NCBI GenBank assembly: GCA_021732365.1
Contig: JAKFVD010000008.1
Span: forward strand, 1-59,663
Length of the DNA stretch: 59,663 nucleotides
Source of the DNA: Methylotenera sp.
GTDB taxonomy: Bacteria; Pseudomonadota; Gammaproteobacteria; Burkholderiales; Methylophilaceae
Direction: 5' to 3'
Shown here: piece by piece, positions 11,582-20,601 of the stretch
How positions within the stretch are numbered: the stretch's first letter is position 1
Layout: the number at the start of each line of letters is the position of its first letter
Made by a program: the position numbers and the translations under genes
The notes under the pieces: generated by a model
Seen by the model: only the letters and a program-made list of their open reading frames with translations
Databases searched by the model: none
What the model was told of the DNA's origin: nothing

Positions 11582-12193
11582 CTATAAAGACATACGCTTC
11601 AAAGTCTCATCTTTATCAAACAATTTATGTTTAAGCGCACCAAGAGTATGCAACGCGATTACGACAAGAATCACGATTCCTATCAGTTCGTGAACTTCTA
11701 CATAAAATTCGCGCATGGCTTTGTTGTCTAGTCCTTTGATAAATGGCATTCCAAACCATTTGATACCGTATTTGCTGTAGGCGCTCATAATCACACCGCT
11801 CACTGGTAATGCAATCATCAATAGATATAATAAATGATGAGCGCCAGTGGCTAGCTTTTTCTCCCATGATTTATATGAGCTGAGTATAGGTGGTGGTTTA
11901 TGCGTAAAGCGCCATAAAACGCGGATAGCGATTAGCGCCAATATAGTGACGCCAAGCGATTTATGTAGATTGTAGTAAAAAGTTCTTGGTGAGGCTTCTT
12001 CAGCTAGTTGCCATGTATAAATGCCCCAATCAAAAAGGTCATAAGCCATTTGTTTAGGCGCTTCTTTTGGTAAATCGCTCATATACCAGCCCAGCGCAAA
12101 CATACCAAAAATGGCGATTGCGATAAGCCAATGCAACACAACGGCGGTTGTAGTGTAACGATTGCTGCTGAAAATATTATCCGATTTGCCCAT
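11582..12193 (-). CDS. Cytochrome b561-family protein
   Basis: 203 residues with four membrane helices. Likely haem-b ligands are His in VVLHWLIAIAIF (helix 1), NLHKSLGV, and VHELIGIVILVVIALHTLGALKH (last helices). These proteins move electrons from the quinol pool across the inner membrane; CybB of E. coli is the reference. A terminator shared with hemE lies just downstream. It is divergent from the metallo-beta-lactamase-fold gene at 12337, so a joint redox role is possible. A second b561 is at 40234. Confidence 0.88.
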   Translation of the reverse strand: MGKSDNIFSSNRYTTTAVVLHWLIAIAIFGMFALGWYMSDLPKEAPKQMAYDLFDWGIYTWQLAEEASPRTFYYNLHKSLGVTILALIAIRVLWRFTHKPPPILSSYKSWEKKLATGAHHLLYLLMIALPVSGVIMSAYSKYGIKWFGMPFIKGLDNKAMREFYVEVHELIGIVILVVIALHTLGALKHKLFDKDETLKRMSL

Positions 12194-12336
12194 AATGACC
12201 TTTCATTTAGAACCTGAAGAGTTGTGATGTGATTTTGAATGTAACACCAGTCACAATAGTTAACATCACATTTCACTTAATATTAGCGTATTCTAAGCGA
12301 TTAAGTCTGTTTAAACACTATTTAAGGATGTAAATA

Positions 12337-13275
12337 ATGCAGCGATTTTCTTTACTATTGGTGAGCTTTATCATAATTAGCTGCGCGCAGGCGCAAGAAA
12401 AACCCGACACAGAGAAAGAAGCTACTTTTGCCATTGAAAATGTAGGTAACGGAATTTATGTGCATCATGGCAAGCATTTAGATATTGATGATGGCTATCA
12501 AGGCGATATTTGCAATATCAGCTTTGTAGTGGGCAACAAGGGCGTTGCTGTGATTGATACTGGCGGCAGTATAAAAGTGGGTAATCAGCTACGCGATGCG
12601 ATAAAAAAAGTGACGGATAAACCAATTTTATATGTCATCAATACACATGTGCACCCAGATCATATCTTTGGCAATGCGGCTTTTAAACAGGATAAGCCGC
12701 AATTTGTAGGCCATGCTAAATTAGGCGATGCCATGCAATTGCGTCAAGAAGCCTATGATAAATTGAATATTAGATACCTAGGCGCAGATGCCAAAGGTAG
12801 CGAAATAGTGAAGCCAACGATTTTAGTGAAAGACCCGATTGATTTAGATTTAGGCGATAGGACCTTAAAAGTAACGCCCTACCCCAATGCACACACTAAT
12901 ACCGATATCTCTGTGATTGACTCAAAAACCAGCACTTTATTTACTGGCGATTTGCTGTTTATTGAGCGCACGCCTGTGATTGAGGTTGATATCAAAGGCT
13001 TGATTGCGGCAATAGAAACGCTAAAAACCTACCCAGTAAAGCAAGTGGTGCCTGGTCATGGCCCTGTTGCGCAGGATTGGATAGCTGCACTCAATAACGA
13101 GCAGCGCTATTTAAATGCAGTGTTAACCGATATTCGCGCGACCATCAAAAGTGGCGGCGATATGGGTAAGGCGATGGATACCGCCGCGGCAAGTGAAAAA
13201 GATAAATGGCTGTTATTTGATATTGCCAATCGGCGAAATGTAAATACACTTTACCCTGCGCTGGAGTGGGAATAA
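12337..13275 (+). CDS. Secreted metallo-beta-lactamase-fold hydrolase (quinoprotein-relay/SoxH-like)
   Basis: 312 residues with an N-terminal signal peptide (cleavage near AQA-QEK, or Cys16 as a lipidation alternative). Zinc ligands: NTHVHPDH (HxHxDH), the later NAHTNTD His, TGDLLF Asp and VVPGHGPV His. The architecture and the end (RRNVNTLYPALEWE) recall the quinoprotein relay system zinc metallohydrolase/SoxH-like group found next to PQQ enzymes and their cytochromes in methylotrophs. Substrate unknown. It carries its own terminator and is divergent from cytochrome b561. Confidence 0.8.
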   Translation: MQRFSLLLVSFIIISCAQAQEKPDTEKEATFAIENVGNGIYVHHGKHLDIDDGYQGDICNISFVVGNKGVAVIDTGGSIKVGNQLRDAIKKVTDKPILYVINTHVHPDHIFGNAAFKQDKPQFVGHAKLGDAMQLRQEAYDKLNIRYLGADAKGSEIVKPTILVKDPIDLDLGDRTLKVTPYPNAHTNTDISVIDSKTSTLFTGDLLFIERTPVIEVDIKGLIAAIETLKTYPVKQVVPGHGPVAQDWIAALNNEQRYLNAVLTDIRATIKSGGDMGKAMDTAAASEKDKWLLFDIANRRNVNTLYPALEWE

Positions 13276-13302
13276 AAAAAGCGGCTAAGATGCCGCTTTT
13301 TT
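13275..13302 (+). terminator. Rho-independent terminator
   Basis: Stem AAAAAAGCGGC / GCCGCTTTTTT (11 bp) with a 6-base loop, directly at the stop of the metallohydrolase gene. It can act in both directions, and the convergent DoxX gene ends at 13317. Confidence 0.88.
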
Positions 13303-13316
13303 CTACGCTTTGATGA

Positions 13317-13685
13317 TTATTTTTTCAAATTATCAACACTGAAAGCGGTGTTTGCATTTAAATAGAGCATAAGCAAACCGCCAGCAATCGCTAGATATTG
13401 CAACACAGGTAAATGCAGTAAGAATGAGATGATTACCGCATAAATGGCCATAAATAAGGCAAAGAATTTGGTTTTAAAGCCAACCAGTAAGGCCAAGCCA
13501 CCTACCACTTGAATCAATATAATCAGTGGCGCGAATATGCCTGGTAAACCTAGGCTAGCTAAGCCCATGCGATACTGATTATAGCCATCTGGGTTACTAA
13601 AAAAACTAACAATTAGAATAATCATTTGTATTAAAAAAACTTGTGCGAGTAAAATGCGTGCAAGGGTTGGTAAGTAGCGTTGCAT
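13317..13685 (-). CDS. DoxX-family membrane protein
   Basis: 122 residues, four predicted membrane helices. The N-terminal LARILLAQVFLIQMIILIVSFF, the middle GIFAPLIILIQVVGGLALLVGFKTKF and the end LPVLQYLAIAGGLLMLYLNANTAF fit the DoxX/YphA-like family of small inner-membrane proteins, whose role is poorly defined (redox and stress links are reported). It stands alone, converging on the metallohydrolase gene. Confidence 0.8.
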   Translation of the reverse strand: MQRYLPTLARILLAQVFLIQMIILIVSFFSNPDGYNQYRMGLASLGLPGIFAPLIILIQVVGGLALLVGFKTKFFALFMAIYAVIISFLLHLPVLQYLAIAGGLLMLYLNANTAFSVDNLKK

Positions 13686-13782
13686 AAGTAACCTTTAACA
13701 AATATAGAGAAAAATTTAAACTGAATCATGCACTGAACACGCTTAACAAGCAAGTTCTGGCGCATATCTAAAGTTAATCTGT

Positions 13783-14232
13783 ATGCACAAAATCTTGCCA
13801 TCAGCATTAGAAAATATCACCATTCAACAAACTACTTGGCAACAAGCAGAGAACCATCTGTGCCAAGTGCGTACAATCGTCTTTATTGAAGAGCAATTGG
13901 TTGCGCCAGAATTTGAGTGGGATGAGATTGATAGTACGGCGGTGCATTTGCTGGCCATGTATAAAAATCAAGCCGTTGGCTGTTTGCGGATTATTCATTA
14001 TGCAAAAATTGGTCGCATGGCGGTGTTAAGTAATTGGCGCGGTTTGGGTGTGGGTAAAATGCTGCTGACCGAAGCGATTAAAATTTGTGCTTTGCAAGGT
14101 AGTAAACAGATTAATCTATCGGCACAAACACATGCGATTGATTTTTATGAACAGGCAGGTTTTAGAGTCGTCAGTGCGGAATATTTAGATGTGAATATTC
14201 CGCATGTGGATATGCAATTGGTTTTAGATTAG
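13783..14232 (+). CDS. GNAT-family N-acetyltransferase
   Basis: 149 residues. The core IGRMAVLSNWRGLGVGKMLL (about 84-103) is the acetyl-CoA pyrophosphate loop (RxxGxG), followed by a helix and SAQTHAIDFYEQAGFRVVS, the usual beta6-7 end of GNAT enzymes. Overall it is closest in style to the ElaA/YjcF group. The acceptor is unknown. It is a single gene before the Fae paralogue. Confidence 0.88.
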   Translation: MHKILPSALENITIQQTTWQQAENHLCQVRTIVFIEEQLVAPEFEWDEIDSTAVHLLAMYKNQAVGCLRIIHYAKIGRMAVLSNWRGLGVGKMLLTEAIKICALQGSKQINLSAQTHAIDFYEQAGFRVVSAEYLDVNIPHVDMQLVLD

Positions 14233-14349
14233 CCTGTGCTTAAATTACAAGTGCAAGATTAATTGATAGCTATGCCCAGCATTTGTTAAAATAGATATTT
14301 AAATCTTTATTACCAAACACCTTATTACTAAACCCAAGAGAGAATTGTT

Positions 14350-14901
14350 ATGTCAAAAATTATTTTTAAAGCAGGCGAAGCCACCGTTTATTCAGAAGGC
14401 AAAGACGTTACTGCTGCTATGCCAGAGATTTTAATCGGCGCTGTAGATGGCCCAGTTGGTCAAGCATTTGCCAACTTAATGGCACAAAGTAAAGGCCACA
14501 CGGCCATGTTTGCAGTGCGTGATATTAACCAATTAGTACGCCCAGTCTGTATGACAGTACCAAAGGTGACATTAAAAGGCAGCACAGACGTTAGCCTGTT
14601 TGGTGGCGTGGTACAAGCCGCAACCGCGGATGCGATTTTAGATTGCGTGATTGAAGGCATTATCCCTAAAGATCAAGTCAACGAATTATGCATTATCAGC
14701 TTGGTATGGATTGACCCAGGTTGTATCGCGCTAGAAAAAGAAGGCACTTTAGACAAAGCCGATATGTATAAAAATAACTATGACGCCACCAAGCTTGCTA
14801 TTAAGCGTGCATTAAACGACGAGCCAAACATTGATGAGTTGATTGCAAACCGCCACAAAATCAAACATTGCATGTGGGAAGATTCTTGGAATCAAAAATA
14901 A
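14350..14901 (+). CDS. Formaldehyde-activating enzyme (Fae) paralogue
   Basis: 183 residues of the Fae fold: KAGEATVYSEGKDV, ILIGAVDGPVGQAFAN, FGGVVQAATADAILDCVIEGIIP, and YNNYDATKLAIKRALNDEP, which matches the NYEATKLSIQRAVNGEP end of classical Fae. True Fae condenses formaldehyde with tetrahydromethanopterin in methylotrophs. The catalytic His of classical Fae (in EVAHIDLIIG) aligns with Met24, so this is probably a Fae-like paralogue with another role, such as a C1 sensor or a different pterin step. The alignment is from memory. An AGAGAGAA ribosome site precedes ATG 14350. Confidence 0.82.
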   Translation: MSKIIFKAGEATVYSEGKDVTAAMPEILIGAVDGPVGQAFANLMAQSKGHTAMFAVRDINQLVRPVCMTVPKVTLKGSTDVSLFGGVVQAATADAILDCVIEGIIPKDQVNELCIISLVWIDPGCIALEKEGTLDKADMYKNNYDATKLAIKRALNDEPNIDELIANRHKIKHCMWEDSWNQK

Positions 14902-15014
14902 GGCACCAATTAAGTGAGTTTAATATTTTGATTTGTGCATAAAACAATAGCGCAAATGTCAAAATAGGTATTAAATTTGTACAAGTGAGTAAACAAGAGA
15001 TTCGGAGGACTATT

Positions 15015-15245
15015 ATGGCTGAACGTAACGTATGTATGGAAGCATTTGAACGGCTTTGTGCAGATGTAAACACTGACGCAAAGTCTGCAATCGATCCATC
15101 GGATTACTGGCTATTTGAGTTAGGTTTTAGGTCGGCGATTGAAGAGTTATTATCAATTGCCGATGCAGGCTCACAAAGCAGAAAGTTTGTTTCACCACGA
15201 TTTCAAATGTTGGCGGATAAAATCTTAGAGTCGCGAACACATTAA
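15015..15245 (+). CDS. Small unknown protein
   Basis: 76 residues, no family recognised. Start chosen at ATG 15015 because a textbook GGAGG lies 6 bases upstream; a longer frame from 14985 has no such site. The sequence is acidic and helical (MEAFERLCADV, DYWLFELGFRSAIEELLSIAD), with no signal or membrane segment. A long perfect palindrome terminator follows it. Position next to the Fae paralogue (113 bases) may mean co-transcription. Confidence 0.7.
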   Translation: MAERNVCMEAFERLCADVNTDAKSAIDPSDYWLFELGFRSAIEELLSIADAGSQSRKFVSPRFQMLADKILESRTH

Positions 15246-15260
15246 AACCCAGCGCACATT

Positions 15261-15313
15261 AACTTAACCAATAAAAAAAGCCGAATAAATCGGCTTTTTT
15301 TATTGGTTAAGTT
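15261..15313. terminator. Bidirectional terminator with a perfect 24-bp stem
   Basis: Arms 15261-15284 and 15290-15313 are exact reverse complements around the 5-base loop ATAAA. The core (AAAAAAAGCCGA / TCGGCTTTTTTT) is a standard terminator, and the arms extend outward with TTAACCAAT. It lies between the convergent small gene and mutY, and its right arm covers the mutY stop codon. Confidence 0.93.
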
Positions 15314-16368
15314 TTTTTGTTCATTGATGCTTGCACAGACAATAATATCGTACGAATAGGTGTTGGAATCGCTGCCGCAATCGCATCTTCAATCGGCAGC
15401 CAAATTTTGGCGGCTTGATTCACCGCTGGCGATTGATGGTCAACAACAATAAGTTGCGGTGTAATGTGCAGTTTAAAGTGCGTAAAAGTATGGGTTAATG
15501 AGTTTAATGTAGTTGTAGGTTTCAAGCCTATCTCAGTTAAGTCGTTCAAATCTGCCACTTCAGGCAAACTCCACAAACCACCCCAAATACCGCTGGGCGG
15601 GCGTTTTTCTAGCATCACTTCGTTTTGATTAAGCAGTACCAGCATGGTGATACTTTTTTCAGGGATGGTTTTGCGCGGTTTTGGTGTTGGCAGACTTTTA
15701 ACCAAATCAAGCGCTAATGCTTCGCAACTATCATTCACTGGGCAAATGGTGCATTTTGGTTTTGTGCGCGTGCATAGAGTGGCACCTAAATCCATTAAGC
15801 CTTGGGTGTAGCTAATGGCCTTTTGGGTATTTTCTGTACCTTGCGGGTTTTCGCGCTCTGCAATTTGCCATAATTGTTGCGCCACTTTTGGCGCACCTGT
15901 GTAGCCTGCAATATTAAAATGCCGCGCAAAAACACGCTTTACATTGCCGTCTAAAATGGGTTGCGGCAGATTTAACGCAAAAGTTGAAATAGCCGCGGCG
16001 GTAGAGCGGCCGATACCCGCAAGGCTTTGAATATCATTAAAGTTAATTGGAAACACGCCAGAAAAATCATCCACAATTGTTTGCGCAGCATCATGCAAAT
16101 TACGCGCGCGTGAGTAATAACCCAAGCCGCTCCAATACTGTAAGACTTCTTCTTGGGTTGCTGCCGCCAACGCGGCAATACTGGGAAAGCGCTGCATAAA
16201 TTTAGCGTAATAGCCAATTACTGCCGTCACTTGGGTTTGCTGCAGCATGATTTCTGAAACCCATATGGCGTATGGGTCAATCGGCTGATTTAATTTGGGC
16301 TGCCAAGGCAAATCGTGGCGACCATACTTTTTTTGCCATTGAATGATACGTTGAGAAAATTGAGGCAT
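15307..16368 (-). CDS. mutY: A/G-specific adenine glycosylase
   Basis: MutY removes adenine mispaired with 8-oxoguanine. 353 residues. Visible: WVSEIMLQQTQVTAVIGYY (catalytic Glu in SEIMLQQT), the helix-hairpin-helix LAGIGRSTAAAISTFAL with the following catalytic Asp (ILDGNVKRVFAR), the [4Fe-4S] loop C-x6-C-x2-C-x5-C (CTRTKPKCTICPVNDSC), and a C-terminal NUDIX-like domain (MLEKRPPSGIWGGLWSLPE) that reads 8-oxoG. Single gene; its stop lies inside the palindromic terminator. Confidence 0.96.
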   Translation of the reverse strand: MPQFSQRIIQWQKKYGRHDLPWQPKLNQPIDPYAIWVSEIMLQQTQVTAVIGYYAKFMQRFPSIAALAAATQEEVLQYWSGLGYYSRARNLHDAAQTIVDDFSGVFPINFNDIQSLAGIGRSTAAAISTFALNLPQPILDGNVKRVFARHFNIAGYTGAPKVAQQLWQIAERENPQGTENTQKAISYTQGLMDLGATLCTRTKPKCTICPVNDSCEALALDLVKSLPTPKPRKTIPEKSITMLVLLNQNEVMLEKRPPSGIWGGLWSLPEVADLNDLTEIGLKPTTTLNSLTHTFTHFKLHITPQLIVVDHQSPAVNQAAKIWLPIEDAIAAAIPTPIRTILLSVQASMNKKT

Positions 16369-16465
16369 AAATGATTAAACGGTTATTTTGCTTTTTTGGT
16401 CTAGAATATTGCTACATGTGTCTTGCACCATGATACCTGCAAGTAAACTGAATAAGGAGTGAATA

Positions 16466-16642
16466 ATGAAAACGGTTTTGATGATGCTATTTTGTGTAAG
16501 TGTATTGGCTGCGTGCGTACATGTGCCTCCTGGCCATGACCCTAATGGACCAGGTAACAGCGAAAATGCACCTGGCCACAACAAACATGGTGATGGCCCC
16601 GGCAATAGCGAGAATGCGCCAGGGCATAACAAATCGTATTAA
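16466..16642 (+). CDS. Tiny lipoprotein with a duplicated Gly/Pro/Asn/His motif
   Basis: 58 codons. AAGGAG sits 6 bases before ATG 16466. A short hydrophobic signal ends in the lipobox LAAC (Cys17). The mature 42 residues carry two copies of GPGNSENAPGHNK in tandem, separated by HGD, rich in His, Asn, Gly and Pro. Expected to be a periplasm-facing lipoprotein; the His-rich repeats could bind metal, which is speculation. It is divergent from mutY and convergent with the AsmA gene. The frame on the opposite strand is a shadow. Confidence 0.72.
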   Translation: MKTVLMMLFCVSVLAACVHVPPGHDPNGPGNSENAPGHNKHGDGPGNSENAPGHNKSY

Positions 16643-16670
16643 AAATACATCGCTTCAAATATACAAAGTG

Positions 16671-19637
16671 CTAAAACTTAAATAGTTCTTTTAGCGCTTT
16701 TTCTTTGGCTTGATCTTTTAAAGATTTTGGCTCTTCAGCAGGTTGCGCGGGTGCTGCTTCAGTGCCCGCCGCCGCATCTGCTGGTTTTTTCTTATTTAGC
16801 AAACCTTTTAAGCCCTCTACTTTATCGCCGCTAATTAACTCTTTAACCGCTGCACCTTTTTCGCCGCCCACTTTATCCAGCAATTTAGATTGCGCTAAAG
16901 CCGTGCCAATCGCCGCGAAATCCATGCCGTATTTAGGGCTGGCAAATGTGCCTGTGATTTTCACGGGTATGCCAATACCACTTAAATCGTCCAAATCAGC
17001 CCCACCCTGACCTTTAAGCGATTTCACAATAGTTGGTTTGGCAAGATAGTTAATGGTTTCGTTAGCAATATCAATATCACCACGGCTATCCCCTTTTGCA
17101 AGGCGCAGCACAGGCGCTTTCATGGCCAAATCTTCATTATGTGCCACGCCATTTTTGATGCTAAAAGTGGCCGTTAATTCACTAAAATCGGTCTTTTTAG
17201 TTTTATCGGCGCTGGCGTCTTTGGTTTTTAAAAAATTCACCTTGCTTTTAATATCGCGAATACTGCCCGCAATATCCACACCTTTCAGCGCGCCATCCGC
17301 CAAATTAAGCGCAGCGCTACCTGCCAAGGCTTTTTTAAGCGCATTCACGCTGGCCCCTTGTGTGGTCACATCTACATTCACAGTACCAGTGCCGCTCAAC
17401 ATATCGTTATTAATGGCGTCTACCATCAAAGGCCCAATCGATATATTTTTCATGTTCTGCTGAAAAGTAATCACAGGCGTGGCGCGCGCGTCTACTTTTA
17501 GCAGGCCAGTCATACTACCTTGATATAAATTAGCTGAAAAAGGCGAAACGGTAGCAATACCGCCGTTGGCTTTTAGGCCCACATTCACATTTTGCGTTTT
17601 AACATTGGCCAGTTTTAATTTGCCAATCTTGGCCTCACCCGAGGCATTAAGCTTTTTTAGCGCACTCAGGTCAATCGGCGTGTCAGCACTGCTTTTGGTA
17701 GATGACGTGGTTTCACTTTTAGTGATGTATCGGTCCGCATCTAGCTGGTCGATATTAAGCGCAAAAGTAAAAGCGGGGTTGCTAAACTGGCTAATGCCCA
17801 AATTAGCATTAATCTGGCTATCGTCTACCTTGGCGCTCAATGGATTCAAGCTCAGTTTTTCACCATCGGCTTTTAGATTGATATTGATATTGCTGGCTTT
17901 GGTTTTGCCATATTTAAGATTGCCAACCCGAATTGAGCCATTGGCATTCAAGGCTTTTAATGCGCTTAAATCGAGTGGTTTATTGCTAGTGCTAGCCTCT
18001 TTCTTAGCACCCGTGTCAGCGACTATATATTGATCTAAATCCACTTGGTCCACATCTAAATTAAACGTATACAGTGGCTTGGCAAACTGGCTAATGCCCA
18101 AGCTACCCTTGATCTGGCTGTTATCTACCTTAACATTCAGGCCGCTTAAGCTTAATTTTTGGCCATCGGCTTTAATGCCTACGTTTAAACCAGAAACGCG
18201 ATATTTGTCATACAAAATACTGCCAACGCTTAATTTGCCATCTAATAGTAAGTTTTTCAGTGCAGATAAATCTGCAGGTTTAGTGCTGGATTTAGTCTCC
18301 GTTTTAGCCGCCGCACTGCTTTTTGGCAACAATTTATTTAAGTCTAATTTATCCGCATTTAGGTTGAATTTAATGTTCGGCGTTTTAAAGCTGGCCACAT
18401 TCACATCGCCCACCAGCTTGGTTTCTGCAATCGCTAAATTAAATTGGCTGTTCACCAATTCTTTTTTAACATCGGCATGCGCGCCTAAATTAAAGCTGCC
18501 GCTCATGCTGCCATTGGGCAGGCTGGGGTCTTTTACATCCAATTTTCCCACCAATTTTGGAATATCAAAAATCATGTTTTCGATATTGCCGCTAAATGGC
18601 GATGCAAATGTACCTGTAACCGTGCGCTTGCCCTGCACCATCAATAAATCACCAGTAATGCCGCTGCTTTGGATGGCTTTGGGCGAGCCTTTCATATCAG
18701 CCAACACCATATTGGCTTTTAAGTTGCCATCTGCTTTTTCCTGAACAAAGCTGATGGTCACTTTTTTGCTATCTACTTCATCTTTCGCGATAGTAATCTT
18801 AGGCGCACTCACATTGACACTTTGCGTGCTACCATCAAATTTGCCAGAGGCAACCAACTGCAAGCCATCCACCAAAAACTCTAATTGCTCAGGCTTCGCA
18901 TCCACATCACCATTAATCTTAATATCCATGCCAGTGCCTCCCAGCATGTCGCCTGTAATGTGTGTATCTAAACCTTTTACTTGATAATGTTTGGTTTCCG
19001 GATCGGCTAAAAAATTACCTTTTAACGCCACGTTGGCGGCAATTGCAGGTTGGTTGGCCGTTAATTTAAAATCTGTTTCTAAATCCACTGGCTCAGCTAA
19101 AGCGATATGACCCGATTTTAAGTTGAATGCAGAGACATTGTATTTTGCGCCAGACGCTTCATCTGTGTAAGTCACTGCAGAATTGGTGACATTGACACCA
19201 TCTACATCAAATTTAATGGTTTCAGATTCGTCGTCGTCTTTGCTCAGTAAATCATCAAAATTGGTCGTACCATCTTTATATTTGATAATATTCGCTTTGG
19301 CGCCATCCACATAAACGGTATCTACTACCAATTGTTTTTTTAGCAAAGGCAACACAGCCAGCGCCACTTTTACACTGTTTACAGATGAAAATTCAGTATT
19401 CGATTTGTGCTCAGAAATCGAAATTTTGCCTAAATCAGCACCGATTTTTGGCCAAAAACTTAAGCCAATATCGCCATCAATTGTCAGTGTGCGGTCTTTT
19501 TTCTCTTTAACCAGTTTGATGATGTCGTCTTTGTAATCGTTAGGATTAAATGTTGCGGCAAAATAGCCAGCCACCAGCAAAGCCAATAAAACAATACCGC
19601 CAATGCCATAAAGTGCATACTTAATCAGTTTATTCAT
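16671..19637 (-). CDS. AsmA-family protein
   Basis: About 988 residues from ATG 19637; ATG 19655 and a start at 19682 are alternatives. The N-terminal membrane helix (YGIGGIVLLALLVAGYFAATF) is followed by the AsmA signature NPNDYKDDIIKLVKEKKDRTLTIDGDI, then a very long beta-rich periplasmic part and AsmA_2-type C-terminal region. AsmA-like proteins form a beta-groove bridge that moves phospholipid between the membranes. The centre has about 100-residue tandem repeats, each beginning LDLSALK and ending in LGISQF plus a D-rich segment (about residues 430-750). The low-complexity Ala/Pro/Glu end precedes KDQAKEKALKELFKF. Confidence 0.9.
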   Translation of the reverse strand: MNKLIKYALYGIGGIVLLALLVAGYFAATFNPNDYKDDIIKLVKEKKDRTLTIDGDIGLSFWPKIGADLGKISISEHKSNTEFSSVNSVKVALAVLPLLKKQLVVDTVYVDGAKANIIKYKDGTTNFDDLLSKDDDESETIKFDVDGVNVTNSAVTYTDEASGAKYNVSAFNLKSGHIALAEPVDLETDFKLTANQPAIAANVALKGNFLADPETKHYQVKGLDTHITGDMLGGTGMDIKINGDVDAKPEQLEFLVDGLQLVASGKFDGSTQSVNVSAPKITIAKDEVDSKKVTISFVQEKADGNLKANMVLADMKGSPKAIQSSGITGDLLMVQGKRTVTGTFASPFSGNIENMIFDIPKLVGKLDVKDPSLPNGSMSGSFNLGAHADVKKELVNSQFNLAIAETKLVGDVNVASFKTPNIKFNLNADKLDLNKLLPKSSAAAKTETKSSTKPADLSALKNLLLDGKLSVGSILYDKYRVSGLNVGIKADGQKLSLSGLNVKVDNSQIKGSLGISQFAKPLYTFNLDVDQVDLDQYIVADTGAKKEASTSNKPLDLSALKALNANGSIRVGNLKYGKTKASNININLKADGEKLSLNPLSAKVDDSQINANLGISQFSNPAFTFALNIDQLDADRYITKSETTSSTKSSADTPIDLSALKKLNASGEAKIGKLKLANVKTQNVNVGLKANGGIATVSPFSANLYQGSMTGLLKVDARATPVITFQQNMKNISIGPLMVDAINNDMLSGTGTVNVDVTTQGASVNALKKALAGSAALNLADGALKGVDIAGSIRDIKSKVNFLKTKDASADKTKKTDFSELTATFSIKNGVAHNEDLAMKAPVLRLAKGDSRGDIDIANETINYLAKPTIVKSLKGQGGADLDDLSGIGIPVKITGTFASPKYGMDFAAIGTALAQSKLLDKVGGEKGAAVKELISGDKVEGLKGLLNKKKPADAAAGTEAAPAQPAEEPKSLKDQAKEKALKELFKF

Positions 19638-19704
19638 CTTAATTTCTCTTTTCATACCAGAGTCAAAAACATGCCAATTCAATCAAACGGGCATTAATCT
19701 AGGT

Positions 19705-20505
19705 TTACCAAAAATACCATAATACAACCACACCAAAAACAATGCGATACCATGCAAACGGCACAAAATTATGCGTTTGCACAAAGCGAATTAAAAACTT
19801 AACCGCTATTAAAGCCGATAAAAATGCCGTTACAAAACCAAGCGCAAACACGGTTAAATCGTCTGCACTTAATAACTTCCAGCTTTTAAGCAAATCGTAG
19901 CCAGTGGCCGTAAACATAATAGGAATCGCTAAAAAGAATGAAAATTCAGTCGCTACGGTACGGTTTAGCCCAAATATCATGCCGCCTAAAATGGTTGCAC
20001 CAGCGCGCGAAACGCCAGGCACTAAGGCTAATGCTTGAGCAAAGCCGATTTGCAATGCTTGTTTGCTAGATATGTCATCTACACTTTGCGTAGGCGTTTT
20101 AAGCGGTAGTTTTTCAATCAGCAAAATTGCAAAGCCGCCTACAATTAAGGCAATGGCTACTGTAAAAGGTGAAAACAAATACTCTTTAATAACGCCATGA
20201 AAAGCCAAGCCTAGTAAGGCGGCTGGCATAAAAGCGATTAATAAGTTGCGCACAAAGTGTTGCGCTTTTGCTTCTTTAGTGAGATTAGTAACGGTATCAA
20301 CCAAGCGTTGTTTAAACGCCCAGCACACCGCTAAAATTGCGCCCAATTGAATGATGATTTCAAAGACATCGCGCTTTTCTTTGCTTAAAAAACCTAAAAT
20401 GTCACCAACAATAATCAAATGACCCGTGCTGCTGATGGGTAAAAATTCGGTTGCGCCTTCAACCAAGCCCATGATGATGGTTTTTAAAATGAGTATTAAA
20501 TCCAT
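19705..20505 (-). CDS. uppP: Undecaprenyl-diphosphatase
   Basis: UppP (BacA) dephosphorylates undecaprenyl diphosphate to recycle the carrier lipid of cell-wall synthesis. 266 residues, inner membrane, about eight helices. Visible catalytic motifs are GLVEGATEFLPISSTGHLI near the N-terminus (EGxTEFLPISSxGH) and PGVSRAGATILGGM (PGxSRSGxT-like). It is adjacent to the AsmA gene (67 bases) on the same strand, both envelope-related. Confidence 0.96.
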   Translation of the reverse strand: MDLILILKTIIMGLVEGATEFLPISSTGHLIIVGDILGFLSKEKRDVFEIIIQLGAILAVCWAFKQRLVDTVTNLTKEAKAQHFVRNLLIAFMPAALLGLAFHGVIKEYLFSPFTVAIALIVGGFAILLIEKLPLKTPTQSVDDISSKQALQIGFAQALALVPGVSRAGATILGGMIFGLNRTVATEFSFFLAIPIMFTATGYDLLKSWKLLSADDLTVFALGFVTAFLSALIAVKFLIRFVQTHNFVPFAWYRIVFGVVVLWYFW

Positions 20506-20556
20506 AATTGATGTTTTTGACTAGTTAAGTTGCATTTTATCAGGTTTACCAAATGA

Positions 20557-20580
20557 TTAAGGGTGCGCCAGCACCCTTAA
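20557..20580. terminator. Hairpin between the yidB-like gene and uppP
   Basis: Perfect 10-bp stem (TTAAGGGTGC / GCACCCTTAA) with loop GCCA. No clear T run follows in the minus-strand direction, so it may be a weak terminator or mRNA-stabilising hairpin. Confidence 0.5.
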
Positions 20581-20601
20581 ATTTGAATCTTTTATGAGTT
20601 T

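Noticed and set aside
16375..16632. Minus-strand 85-codon frame
   Set aside because: Shadow of the small lipoprotein; Gly/Pro composition comes from the repeat on the other strand.
16762..18984. A chain of plus-strand frames opposite the AsmA gene
   Set aside because: They run antisense to a long, clear coding frame, have no ribosome sites or family motifs, and mirror its repeats.
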